Origin: Prevotella sp.
Lineage (GTDB): Bacteria > Bacteroidota > Bacteroidia > Bacteroidales > Bacteroidaceae
DNA length: 64,000 nt
Direction of reading: 5' to 3'
Assembly: GCA_017651265.1 (NCBI GenBank)
Contig: JAGCDO010000066.1
Span: forward strand, 1 to 64,000
In this document: positions 43,015-50,689 of the stretch, one piece after another
Position numbering within the stretch: the stretch's first letter is position 1
How the letters are laid out: each line of letters begins with the position of its first letter
Notes under the pieces: model-generated
Databases searched by the model: none
Told to the model about the DNA's origin: nothing
Seen by the model: the letters and a program-made list of their open reading frames with translations, nothing else
Program-made: the position numbers and the translations under genes

Positions 43015-45075
43015 CTATTTGATCAAATCAACGCTTCGTTTGAGGAAAGCATCAAGCGCAGCACCTTTCAGCATGCCGTTCTGCAGTAAGGCAAGGTCGA
43101 TAAGCTGATGCACAATGGCATTGTCCTTGGCATAGTCGGCAATAATAGCTTTCTTCTTGTCCTTCTGCTCATTCAGTGCTTTCTCACTGGTCTGCAGGTC
43201 GTCTTTCTCTTCCTGCGTAATCTCGTCGTATTTCTTCTTGTTCTGCTCTTGGCGGAGTACGTCAACACGAGCCTGCTGACCGCGGATCTCACTCTCAACA
43301 GGTTTCAGCAGTTCACTCACAGCAGCTGTCTCATCATCCAGCACCTTCTTAATCAATGGGTGGTCACTGTTCAGTACAAGGTTGAAGCTGTCAGGCATCT
43401 GTGCGTAGAAACCCATTCCTTGCTGGTATCTGCTCATGTCTTTCATTCGACGCATGTACTCGCTTTGGGTGATAACCACTGGTTGTGCGTTCTCTCCTAA
43501 AGCCTGTACCTCGACCATGAACTCAGCCTTATCGAGTTTCGGCATCTGCGAACGGAACACTTCTGACAAATTGTCACGCTTATCTTCCGCCAGTTCATCC
43601 TTCTGTGCATCTTCCTTCACAATCAGTCGGTCGATGATGTCTGCATCAACACGTACGAAACGACTCTTTTCCAGCTTCTGTTCGAACATGGAAACAGACG
43701 GTGTATCCAACTGTCCGTCCATGAGCAGTACGCTGTATCCTTTAGCCTTTGCAGCCTCAATATATGAGTATTGCTCTTCCAGGTTGTTGGCATAGAGGTA
43801 AATCAAGTTCCCGTCTTTGTCGGTCTGCTCGTCCTTGATGAGTGTCTTGTACTCATCAAGCGTGAAATACTTACCTTCCACGTCTTTCAGCAGACAGAAA
43901 TCCTTGGCCCGATCATAGAAGTCTTCCTGAGACAACATACCGTAGTTGATGAAGATCTTCAGGTCGTCCCATTTCTCCTCATACTCCTTTCTGTTCTCCT
44001 TGAAGATACCATTCAGACGGTCGGCCACTTTCTTGGTAATGTAAGTACTGATCTTCTTCACGTCGCGGTCGCTCTGCAGGTAGCTTCTGCTCACATTCAG
44101 CGGAATGTCGGGAGAGTCGATCACACCATGAAGTAAGGTTAGGAACTCAGGAACGATTCCTTCTACCTGGTCGGTAACGAACACCTGATTGCAATACAGC
44201 TGTATCTTGTTGCGCTGGATGTCGATATTGTTCTTGATACGAGGGAAGTAGAGAATACCTGTGAGGTTGAAAGGATAGTCAACATTCAGGTGAATCCAGA
44301 ACAATGGCTCGTCCATCTGCATGGGGTAGAGGGTACGATAGAAGCTCTTATAGTCCTCTTCTTTCAGCGTACTGGGTGCCTTTGTCCAAAGAGGCTCTAC
44401 ACTGTTGATGATATGATCCTCTTCCGTCTCCACCTGCTTACCGTCTTTCCATTCGGTCTTCTTACCGAAGGCAATGGGTACAGGCAGGAACTTACAATAC
44501 TTATTCAACAGCTGTTCAATCTGGCTCTTCTCAAGGAATTCCTTGCAGTCGTCATCGATATAAAGGATGATATCACTACCGCGGTCTTCCTTCTCTGCAT
44601 CCTCAATGGTAAACTCCGGACTGCCGTCGCAGCTCCATTTCACGGCTTTGGCTCCTTCCTGATAGCTCTTGGTGACGATCTCCACCTTCTTGGATACCAT
44701 AAAAGAAGAATAGAAACCTAAACCGAAATGACCGATAATGGCGTTGGCGTTGTCCTTGTACTTGTCGAGGAAGTCGTTTACGCCAGAGAAGGCAATCTGG
44801 TTGATGTACTTGTCGATCTCTTCTTCTGTCATGCCGATACCCCTGTCGCTGATGGTGAGTGTACCTTTTTCACTATCCAGTTTTACCTGTACGGTTAAAT
44901 CACCCAACTCGCCTTTGAAGTCACCACGATCAGCTAATGTCTTCAACTTCTGTGTCGCATCAACGGCGTTCGACACCATTTCACGAAGAAAGATCTCATG
45001 ATCCGAATATAAGAACTTTTTGATCACGGGGAAAATGTTCTCAGTGGTAACCCCGATGTTTCCTTTTTGCGTCAT
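43015..45075 (-). CDS. htpG: Chaperone HtpG (bacterial Hsp90)
   Basis: 686 aa from MTQKGNIGVTTENIFPVIKK; an in-frame ATG at 45162 lies upstream of the promoter. The N-terminal ATPase has FLREMVSNAVDATQKL, ISDRGIGMTEEEIDKYINQI and GHFGLGFYSSFMV. The middle domain includes YFPRIKNNIDIQRNKIQLYC and LNVSRSYLQSDRDVKKISTY. The C-terminal dimerisation part is Glu/Lys-rich. It folds client proteins in the cytoplasm under stress. Confidence 0.97.
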   Translation of the reverse strand: MTQKGNIGVTTENIFPVIKKFLYSDHEIFLREMVSNAVDATQKLKTLADRGDFKGELGDLTVQVKLDSEKGTLTISDRGIGMTEEEIDKYINQIAFSGVNDFLDKYKDNANAIIGHFGLGFYSSFMVSKKVEIVTKSYQEGAKAVKWSCDGSPEFTIEDAEKEDRGSDIILYIDDDCKEFLEKSQIEQLLNKYCKFLPVPIAFGKKTEWKDGKQVETEEDHIINSVEPLWTKAPSTLKEEDYKSFYRTLYPMQMDEPLFWIHLNVDYPFNLTGILYFPRIKNNIDIQRNKIQLYCNQVFVTDQVEGIVPEFLTLLHGVIDSPDIPLNVSRSYLQSDRDVKKISTYITKKVADRLNGIFKENRKEYEEKWDDLKIFINYGMLSQEDFYDRAKDFCLLKDVEGKYFTLDEYKTLIKDEQTDKDGNLIYLYANNLEEQYSYIEAAKAKGYSVLLMDGQLDTPSVSMFEQKLEKSRFVRVDADIIDRLIVKEDAQKDELAEDKRDNLSEVFRSQMPKLDKAEFMVEVQALGENAQPVVITQSEYMRRMKDMSRYQQGMGFYAQMPDSFNLVLNSDHPLIKKVLDDETAAVSELLKPVESEIRGQQARVDVLRQEQNKKKYDEITQEEKDDLQTSEKALNEQKDKKKAIIADYAKDNAIVHQLIDLALLQNGMLKGAALDAFLKRSVDLIK

Positions 45076-45128
45076 AAATGTATTATTATTAATTTGAATA
45101 TTTACACTGTAACTTACAAAATCCGTGC

Positions 45129-45164
45129 CAAAGTAAGGAAGAATTATTTGATATGTTACCAAAA
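45129..45164 (-). promoter_or_regulatory. htpG promoter
   Basis: Minus-strand TTACTTTG at 45136-45129 (one mismatch) and TTTTGG at 45164-45159, spacing 22. Confidence 0.5.
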
Positions 45165-45230
45165 TAGCGATTAATTGTTTCTTTTACATTTTTTATCATG
45201 AGAAATGATGACACGAATCAAATTTTTCAT

Positions 45231-45238
45231 TATCTTTG
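45231..45238 (+). promoter_or_regulatory. -7 element of the second ECF sigma gene
   Basis: TATCTTTG at 45231-45238; the -33 region is poor. Transcription would start near 45243, making an in-frame ATG at 45205 impossible as start and 45241 unlikely. Confidence 0.55.
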
Positions 45239-45261
45239 CAATGCCTTCCAAAGGCAGTAAG

Positions 45262-45783
45262 ATGATCATGGAAGAACAACAAGGGAAAAGACAAATTATA
45301 GCGGACTATTACACTGCTCATTTTGACGAATTGTTAGGATTCGTCCATAAGCAGGTCAAGAATGCTGACGATGCTGAGGACATCGTTCAGAATGTCTTTC
45401 TTCGTCTGTTGAATAGTGACAAAATGATTTCTTTGATCACACTGCCTTGTCTGGTCTATACGGTTGCCCGTAATTTGATTTTTGATCATTGGCGCCGTCA
45501 CAGAATCTTTGACGAATATGAGCATTACCTGCAATCGTCAATCAATGATGATGATATTGATGTGGCATCTGTCTTTAGTGTGACAGAGATTACTGAGATA
45601 TTGGAACGGGGTATCGCCCGTCTTACAGATAACCAACGCCAGGTATATCGTATGAATTTCTTCGACGATCTTCCGGTTTCGACTATTTCCAAGACGTTAA
45701 ACCTCAACTATAAGAGTGTTGAGCATCGTTTGGGATCGGCTAGGAAGGAAGTCAGAAAGTATGTTGAAAGGATGTTGGCATAG
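45262..45783 (+). CDS. RNA polymerase sigma factor, ECF type (orphan)
   Basis: 173 aa from the ATG at 45262 (MIMEEQQGKRQIIADYYTAH); 45268 is equally plausible. Region 2 has ELLGFVHKQVKNADDAEDIV, QNVFLRLLN and LVYTVARNLIFDHWRRHRI. Region 4 has GIARLTDNQRQVYRMNFFDD, LPVSTISKTLNLNYKSVEHR. No anti-sigma or SusC/D genes are adjacent, so its control is unclear. It is followed by two hairpins. Confidence 0.9.
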   Translation: MIMEEQQGKRQIIADYYTAHFDELLGFVHKQVKNADDAEDIVQNVFLRLLNSDKMISLITLPCLVYTVARNLIFDHWRRHRIFDEYEHYLQSSINDDDIDVASVFSVTEITEILERGIARLTDNQRQVYRMNFFDDLPVSTISKTLNLNYKSVEHRLGSARKEVRKYVERMLA

Positions 45784-45825
45784 CAGTAGATTATTATAGG
45801 TACGTTATATATATAAGGTAAAGAA

Positions 45826-45909
45826 ACCTATTCGAATTATCGATAGGTAGGTTTTTAAGGTTAACAAGCTCCTGTCAGCGTAGTGATACGCCAACAGGAG
45901 CATTTTTTT
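45826..45909 (+). terminator. Double hairpin terminator
   Basis: The first hairpin pairs ACCTATTCGA with TCGATAGGT (about 45826-45848) and is followed by T run 45852-45856. The second pairs GCTCCTGT with ACAGGAGC and inner GCGTA with TACGC (45868-45901) and is followed by seven T. The last T overlap the stop codon of the convergent lipoprotein gene. Confidence 0.85.
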
Positions 45910-46276
45910 AGTTCTCCTTGATAGCTAAGACACCATCATTATGGAGTTCCGGATGGAGATAGATGGTTCTGATGAACGTGTCTTTGTCCTGAATGATGGT
46001 TGTTCGGATGAAGAGCAACTGTTGCAGTTCCTGGTATGTACCGTATTGAACAGACTTCTTGAACAACTTGTCGGATTGCTGTGTTGCTTGGCGCATACTG
46101 CGTAACTTCAGGTCATTTATCTTCTGCGTATGACCCAGTTTCCCGTATTGAGCCTTGTATTCACTATTCACCAGGTTTTCGTTCAGGAACTGTTTGACTA
46201 TACCCTCTGCCTTGTGTTGTTCGCCACAGGAGGCGAACAACATGACAGATAGGATGATCAGAAGTGTTTTCTTCAT
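45908..46276 (-). CDS. Small lipoprotein, 122 aa
   Basis: MKKTLLIILSVMLFASCGEQ has lipobox LFASC. The remainder is helical and polar (AEGIVKQFLNENLVNSEYKA, LQQLLFIRTTIIQDKDTFIR). No family recognised; it may be a periplasmic-side accessory protein. It is 6 bases downstream of pepD, in the same direction. Confidence 0.75.
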   Translation of the reverse strand: MKKTLLIILSVMLFASCGEQHKAEGIVKQFLNENLVNSEYKAQYGKLGHTQKINDLKLRSMRQATQQSDKLFKKSVQYGTYQELQQLLFIRTTIIQDKDTFIRTIYLHPELHNDGVLAIKEN

Positions 46277-46282
46277 AACCGA

Positions 46283-47740
46283 TTACTTGACAGGAATGTT
46301 CTTGAGGATTTCCAGCAGGTGGTCCCATACCATTTGAACCGTGGGAATCAGCAGACGCTCATCGGGCGAATGTACACCGCGAAGGGTAGGACCGAAGCTT
46401 ACCATGTCGAGATGGGGGTACTTCTCAGAGAAAAGACCGCATTCCAGTCCTGCATGAATACCCAGTACCTGCGGGTCTTTGCCGAACAGTTTCTTGTAGG
46501 TCTCAACGGTCAGGGCTGTAAGTGCACTGTTAGGATTCATCTTCCATGCAGGATATCCGTCACCTTGTACCACCTCGGCACCCGCGAGTTGGAACACCGC
46601 CTTGATGGTGGCAGCCTGGTTGTCAAGGGCACTCATCACATTGCTTCGCTGACTGGCGACGATACGTACTTCGCTATCTGTTGTCTCTACGCTGGCCACG
46701 TTGTTAGAGGTTTCAACCAACCATGCCAGTTCCTCATCCTGACACATGGCGAAGACACCATTATCAACAGCCTGAAGAGCCTGGATCAGTTTCGTACCGG
46801 TCGTCAATGGCATGACATTCTCAGCTTCTGTACTCTCCATATTGAACTGCATGGTCTTCTCTGTTACGTGGTATTCCTCTTCGATCTGGGCAGCAAACAC
46901 ATTCCAGTCGGCACGTACCTGCTCCTTGACATCATTGGCTACACCGAATACGATGACACCATCGCGAGGAATGGCGTTATGGAGCTTACCGCCGTTGAAG
47001 CTGGCAAGTCGCAATCCGTATCTTTCCTGTGTCTGGTAGAGGAAGCGGGCGAGTATCTTGATGGCATTTGCCCGTTTCTTATTGATGTCGTCACCGGAAT
47101 GACCGCCAATAAGACCTTTCAAGGAAGCTTTGAGGAAGAACAGACCGGCAGGGGCTTCTTCTTTCTGGAAATGGAATGTTGCGGTAGTGTTTCGTCCGCC
47201 GGCACAGGAAACGAATATCTGACCTTCATCCTCTGAGTCGAGATTGATCAGCATATTACCAGTCATGAATCCCGACTTCATTCCTTCAGCTCCTGTAAGT
47301 CCTGTCTCTTCATCACGGGTGAAGACACACTCCAACGGTCCGTGCTCAATATCATTGGAATCGAGTATGGCCAGTTCTATGGCACAGCCAATACCATCGT
47401 CAGCTCCCAATGTAGTTCCTTTAGCCTTCAGCCACTCACCATCAACATAGGTCTGGATGGCATCTTTATCGAAATCGAAGTCAATATCCACCAGCTTCTC
47501 ACACACCATATCCATATGACTCTGCAGGATAACGGTCTCACGATTCTCATAACCTGGTGTGGCTGGTTTACGGATGATGACATTACCTGTTTCGTCTATA
47601 ACGGTCTCTAATCCATGGCTATCACCAAACGCTTTCAGATAGCTGATCATCTTTTCCTCGCGCTTGCTGGGACGAGGAATTTGGTTAATCTTTGCGAATT
47701 GTTCGAAGACGCAAGTAGGTTTTAAGTTACTTTTTTCCAT
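46283..47740 (-). CDS. pepD: Aminoacyl-histidine dipeptidase (PepD)
   Basis: 485 aa, M20 family. Metal and catalytic motifs: ILQSHMDMVCEK, TTLGADDGIGCAIELAILDS, VFTRDEETGLTGAEGMKSGF and GGHSGDDINKKRANAIKI. A C-terminal histidine in GVHSPDERL is a further ligand. It hydrolyses dipeptides such as X-His in the cytoplasm. The usual length is about 485. Confidence 0.95.
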   Translation of the reverse strand: MEKSNLKPTCVFEQFAKINQIPRPSKREEKMISYLKAFGDSHGLETVIDETGNVIIRKPATPGYENRETVILQSHMDMVCEKLVDIDFDFDKDAIQTYVDGEWLKAKGTTLGADDGIGCAIELAILDSNDIEHGPLECVFTRDEETGLTGAEGMKSGFMTGNMLINLDSEDEGQIFVSCAGGRNTTATFHFQKEEAPAGLFFLKASLKGLIGGHSGDDINKKRANAIKILARFLYQTQERYGLRLASFNGGKLHNAIPRDGVIVFGVANDVKEQVRADWNVFAAQIEEEYHVTEKTMQFNMESTEAENVMPLTTGTKLIQALQAVDNGVFAMCQDEELAWLVETSNNVASVETTDSEVRIVASQRSNVMSALDNQAATIKAVFQLAGAEVVQGDGYPAWKMNPNSALTALTVETYKKLFGKDPQVLGIHAGLECGLFSEKYPHLDMVSFGPTLRGVHSPDERLLIPTVQMVWDHLLEILKNIPVK

Positions 47741-47768
47741 ATTTTTGTTCTTTTATAGTTTTAATACT

Positions 47769-47837
47769 TTTGTATTCACACAATTATTCGTATCTTTGCA
47801 ACCGATTTTATATTGCAATCCATTTGCAAAGATACTA
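47769..47837. promoter_or_regulatory. Promoter of the small membrane gene and facing -7 box
   Basis: Plus strand: TTTG at 47769-47772 and TATCTTTG at 47791-47798, spacing 18, for the gene at 47841. Minus strand: TATCTTTG at 47833-47826, which could serve pepD. The two boxes are ends of an 11 bp inverted repeat, TATCTTTGCAA (47791-47801) and TTGCAAAGATA (47823-47833). Transcripts would start facing each other and overlap. The minus promoter lacks a good -33. Confidence 0.6.
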
Positions 47838-47840
47838 AAA

Positions 47841-48035
47841 ATGGCAGAAATTATAGTCATAACCGTGTTAATAATTGCTATCAGTTTAGCATTATTGTGC
47901 ATCAAACTCTTTGTCAAGAAAGACGGGGAGTTTACGTCCATGCATATCCACGACAGTCAGGCCATGAAAGACCGTGGCATTCATTGTGTGTTGGAGCAGG
48001 ATAAGGAAGCACGTTCAAGCGGTAAGGCTTATTAA
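47841..48035 (+). CDS. Small single-TM membrane protein, 64 aa
   Basis: The start at 47841 is after the promoter (MAEIIVITVLIIAISLALLC). One N-terminal membrane helix, then a basic-polar tail (KLFVKKDGEFTSMHIHDSQA, MKDRGIHCVLEQDKEAR). Similar short membrane proteins occur in many Bacteroidota; function unknown. It precedes the Skp-like gene by 28 bases. Confidence 0.75.
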   Translation: MAEIIVITVLIIAISLALLCIKLFVKKDGEFTSMHIHDSQAMKDRGIHCVLEQDKEARSSGKAY

Positions 48036-48063
48036 TGGAAATATAATCAAAACAGTAATAACA

Positions 48064-48675
48064 ATGAGAAAAATTGCTTTTATGGCCATTGCCGCAACAT
48101 GTGTGCTGGCCTCTTGTAACAATCAGGCTCCTAAGATGGATGAGAAAACTCAGTCATCAGACAGTGCAGCTACAGAGATGAAGATTGCCTATGTGGAGGT
48201 TGACTCTATCATGTCACAGTATCAGTTCTGCAAGGAGTATACAAAGATCCTTGAGAAGAAGAGCCAGAACATTCAGAACACCATCAACCAGAAGGGACAA
48301 AGTCTGCAGGCAGCAGCTGTGAAGTTCCAGCAGGATATCCAGAACAACAAGTACACCCAGCAGCAGGCAGAGGCAGTGAACGCTGGTCTGCAGAAGCAGC
48401 AGGCTGATCTCCAGGCTCTCCAGCAGCGTTTGGGAAATGAGTTCCAGACAGAGACTGACAAGTTCAATGAAGCCCTGCGTGACAGCATCCAGCATTTCCT
48501 TGCCAGCTATAATGCTAAAAAGAAGTATTCCATCATCCTCTCAAAGGCAGGTGACAATATTCTGTATGCAGACAAGGTTTACGATATCACAGCCGATGTG
48601 ATCAATGGCTTGAACAAGGCATATAAGAGCAAGGCTGCTGCTGCAACAGCAGAGAAGAAAACAGAGAAGAAATAA
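48064..48675 (+). CDS. Skp/OmpH-like lipoprotein
   Basis: 203 aa from MRKIAFMAIAATCVLASCNN, a lipoprotein signal. Mature part: MKIAYVEVDSIMSQYQFCKE at the start of an OmpH domain, then a long coiled coil (about residues 70-150) rich in Gln and Lys, and KYSIILSKAGDNILYADKVY as the closing strand. It should be a periplasmic holdase for outer membrane proteins. Lipid attachment differs from soluble Skp. The C-tail is Ala/Lys-rich. Confidence 0.88.
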   Translation: MRKIAFMAIAATCVLASCNNQAPKMDEKTQSSDSAATEMKIAYVEVDSIMSQYQFCKEYTKILEKKSQNIQNTINQKGQSLQAAAVKFQQDIQNNKYTQQQAEAVNAGLQKQQADLQALQQRLGNEFQTETDKFNEALRDSIQHFLASYNAKKKYSIILSKAGDNILYADKVYDITADVINGLNKAYKSKAAAATAEKKTEKK

Positions 48676-48697
48676 TTGTTTCTTCTGATTCATTCTG

Positions 48698-48773
48698 AGA
48701 ACTGTGTCAAAACGCATCCGGAGTCTTTCAGATATAGACTCATGCAGTGTTGCATTTTGACATAGTTCTTTTT
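48698..48773 (+). terminator. Long compound hairpin terminator
   Basis: AGAACTGTGTCAAAA (48698-48712) pairs with TTTTGACATAGTTCT (48755-48769), 15 pairs with one G-U. Inside, GCAT pairs with ATGC and GAGTCT with AGACTC. Five T follow. About 72 bases, unusually long for a terminator. Confidence 0.75.
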
Positions 48774-48786
48774 AGATTCATAACCT

Positions 48787-49437
48787 ATGAAACGTCAAGA
48801 GCGATACGACTATTTACTGAAGTATTTCCGGGAACGCATGCCTCATGTGAGCACGGAACTGGAGTTCGGCAGCGTATTCCAGTTGCTGGTAGCCACCTTG
48901 TTGAGTGCCCAGTGTACTGATAAGCGTGTCAATCAAGTAACGCCAGCTCTTTTTAGTCGTTACCCTGACGCAAAGAGTATGTCATTGGCCGAACCGGATG
49001 AGATCCTGGAATACGTGAAGAGTGTGAGCTATCCTAATTCCAAATCGCGTCATCTTTCAGAGATGTCACGTATGATTATGGAAGTCTTCAATGGGGAAGT
49101 ACCCACCGAGATGAATGATTTGATGAAGCTACCTGGTGTAGGACGCAAGACCGCCAACGTGATACAAGCGGTGGGTTACGGAAAAAGCGCCATGGCTGTT
49201 GATACCCATGTGTATCGTGTCAGTCATCGATTGGGATTGGTATCTAAAGATGCGGATACACCAGAGAAGGTGGAAAAGGAGTTGTGTAGGCATATTCCTG
49301 AGGAAGACCGTGCCGATGCCCATCACTGGCTATTGCTTCATGGGAGATATGTATGCCAGAGTCGTACGCCTCTTTGCGACCGTTGTCCGTTTGCGGACTT
49401 TTGTCCTAAGCAACTTGACAACTCAAAACTTCGGTAA
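48787..49437 (+). CDS. nth: Endonuclease III
   Basis: 216 aa. The helix-hairpin-helix LPGVGRKTANVI carries the catalytic lysine and VDTHVYRVSHRLGL the aspartate. The [4Fe-4S] cluster cysteines follow the C-x6-C-x2-C-x5-C pattern in CQSRTPLCDRCPFADFC. It removes oxidised pyrimidines in base excision repair. Confidence 0.97.
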   Translation: MKRQERYDYLLKYFRERMPHVSTELEFGSVFQLLVATLLSAQCTDKRVNQVTPALFSRYPDAKSMSLAEPDEILEYVKSVSYPNSKSRHLSEMSRMIMEVFNGEVPTEMNDLMKLPGVGRKTANVIQAVGYGKSAMAVDTHVYRVSHRLGLVSKDADTPEKVEKELCRHIPEEDRADAHHWLLLHGRYVCQSRTPLCDRCPFADFCPKQLDNSKLR

Positions 49438-49449
49438 AGCTAAGTATGC

Positions 49450-50682
49450 TTAGTGCGTTGCTTCCCACCAACCTGTTGTATTCAGGTGGTTAGTAGCGCT
49501 ACTGTTCCTTGACGGGTCAGAGATGGTGATTCCTGAGAAAGCGTTGATGGGTATAATATACTTCTCCCTTAAAGATGGTTGGGAGAAGAATTCAGCCGTG
49601 CAACGCTTATAGGGAACCATCTTGTTTAACTGACTCTCAAATGCTGCGTATAAGGAAGCATCCTTACACAACGTCTTCACATAGTCGCCCATGTCGAAGA
49701 AAATGGTTGGTGTATAGCCGTCAAGTCTTTGTATTTCATCGATGTCGCCATCAAAGGAGAACTGGCTATTGATCTGTTTCATGAGGTTAACCGTTTCCCC
49801 AACCTCGCTGAGTTTAGTGACACCAATCGTTCCATAGTTACGAGGTACTCCTTGGTCGTTCACATAATCTTTATAGAAATTGTAGAATCCCTCGGCAATA
49901 CCGTTATAGTCCTTCTTCATCAACGAAGAACCAATCGTAGCATAAGGCATTCCTGCCAGCATCACCTCACAAGTGGAGGCGATGAGATAGTCGGAAACAT
50001 CCTTCAGTTCATAAGCCACCTCGATGTTTGACATGTAGCAGTCGTCGAACAGGATATACGCTGTGTGCTGGAAGGAGTTCCTGATGGCAGCTGCCAGCGT
50101 ACTGATATTCGCCTGATATGTTTCTGATGAGGGATTGCCAAACCAGCGGGTCTCGATCAATGGTAAGTTCTCTTCTTCGGCTTTAGTACCTCGTGCCAGA
50201 GAAACATGGCGTTTGGCGCCAACGCTCTGACCAGCAGGAATCCATCCGCATGCATGACTGCCGATGATAAGGGCATATGAATTTGCTGGGGCTTGAGCCT
50301 TGACGTCGTTGAAGAAAGAAGTCAGTCCAGCCACAGAGGTGTAGTTGCCACCAGTCAGGCCTGTATAGGTCTTGATGGTATCATTTACACATGCACCGTT
50401 CTTGTATTTGATGTCGATTAAGTATGCACGACTTTCATTCGTCGCAATCAATACAAGAAACCTCTTGTTTCCCAGTCCTTTCTCATATTCGATAGCTGTC
50501 TTCATACCGCTGATGTTCTTCAGGAAGCACGAATAGATATTATCATTGCTACCGGATTTCGACCACGGCATGTACATCAGTATGGTAAGTTCAGAATCCT
50601 TAACAGGTTCTGGCTCATCATGATGCTTATGACAAGCAACCATGGAGAAGGCGACGAGGAATAGGAGGACGACTTTCTTCAT
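49450..50682 (-). CDS. Clostripain-family (C11) cysteine peptidase lipoprotein
   Basis: 410 aa. MKKVVLLFLVAFSMVACHKH has lipobox MVAC, followed by a His-rich spacer. The peptidase C11 fold: ELTILMYMPWSKS, YALIIGSHACGWIP with the catalytic His, and YILFDDCYMSNIEVAYELKD with the catalytic Cys. Such enzymes cut after Arg or Lys and often self-activate; here they would face the periplasm or cell surface. It lies 7 bases after valS. Confidence 0.9.
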   Translation of the reverse strand: MKKVVLLFLVAFSMVACHKHHDEPEPVKDSELTILMYMPWSKSGSNDNIYSCFLKNISGMKTAIEYEKGLGNKRFLVLIATNESRAYLIDIKYKNGACVNDTIKTYTGLTGGNYTSVAGLTSFFNDVKAQAPANSYALIIGSHACGWIPAGQSVGAKRHVSLARGTKAEEENLPLIETRWFGNPSSETYQANISTLAAAIRNSFQHTAYILFDDCYMSNIEVAYELKDVSDYLIASTCEVMLAGMPYATIGSSLMKKDYNGIAEGFYNFYKDYVNDQGVPRNYGTIGVTKLSEVGETVNLMKQINSQFSFDGDIDEIQRLDGYTPTIFFDMGDYVKTLCKDASLYAAFESQLNKMVPYKRCTAEFFSQPSLREKYIIPINAFSGITISDPSRNSSATNHLNTTGWWEATH

Positions 50683-50689
50683 ATCTATA

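Noticed and set aside
46319..47236. 305 aa frame antisense to pepD
   Set aside because: pepD has all catalytic motifs; the antisense frame has no recognisable features.
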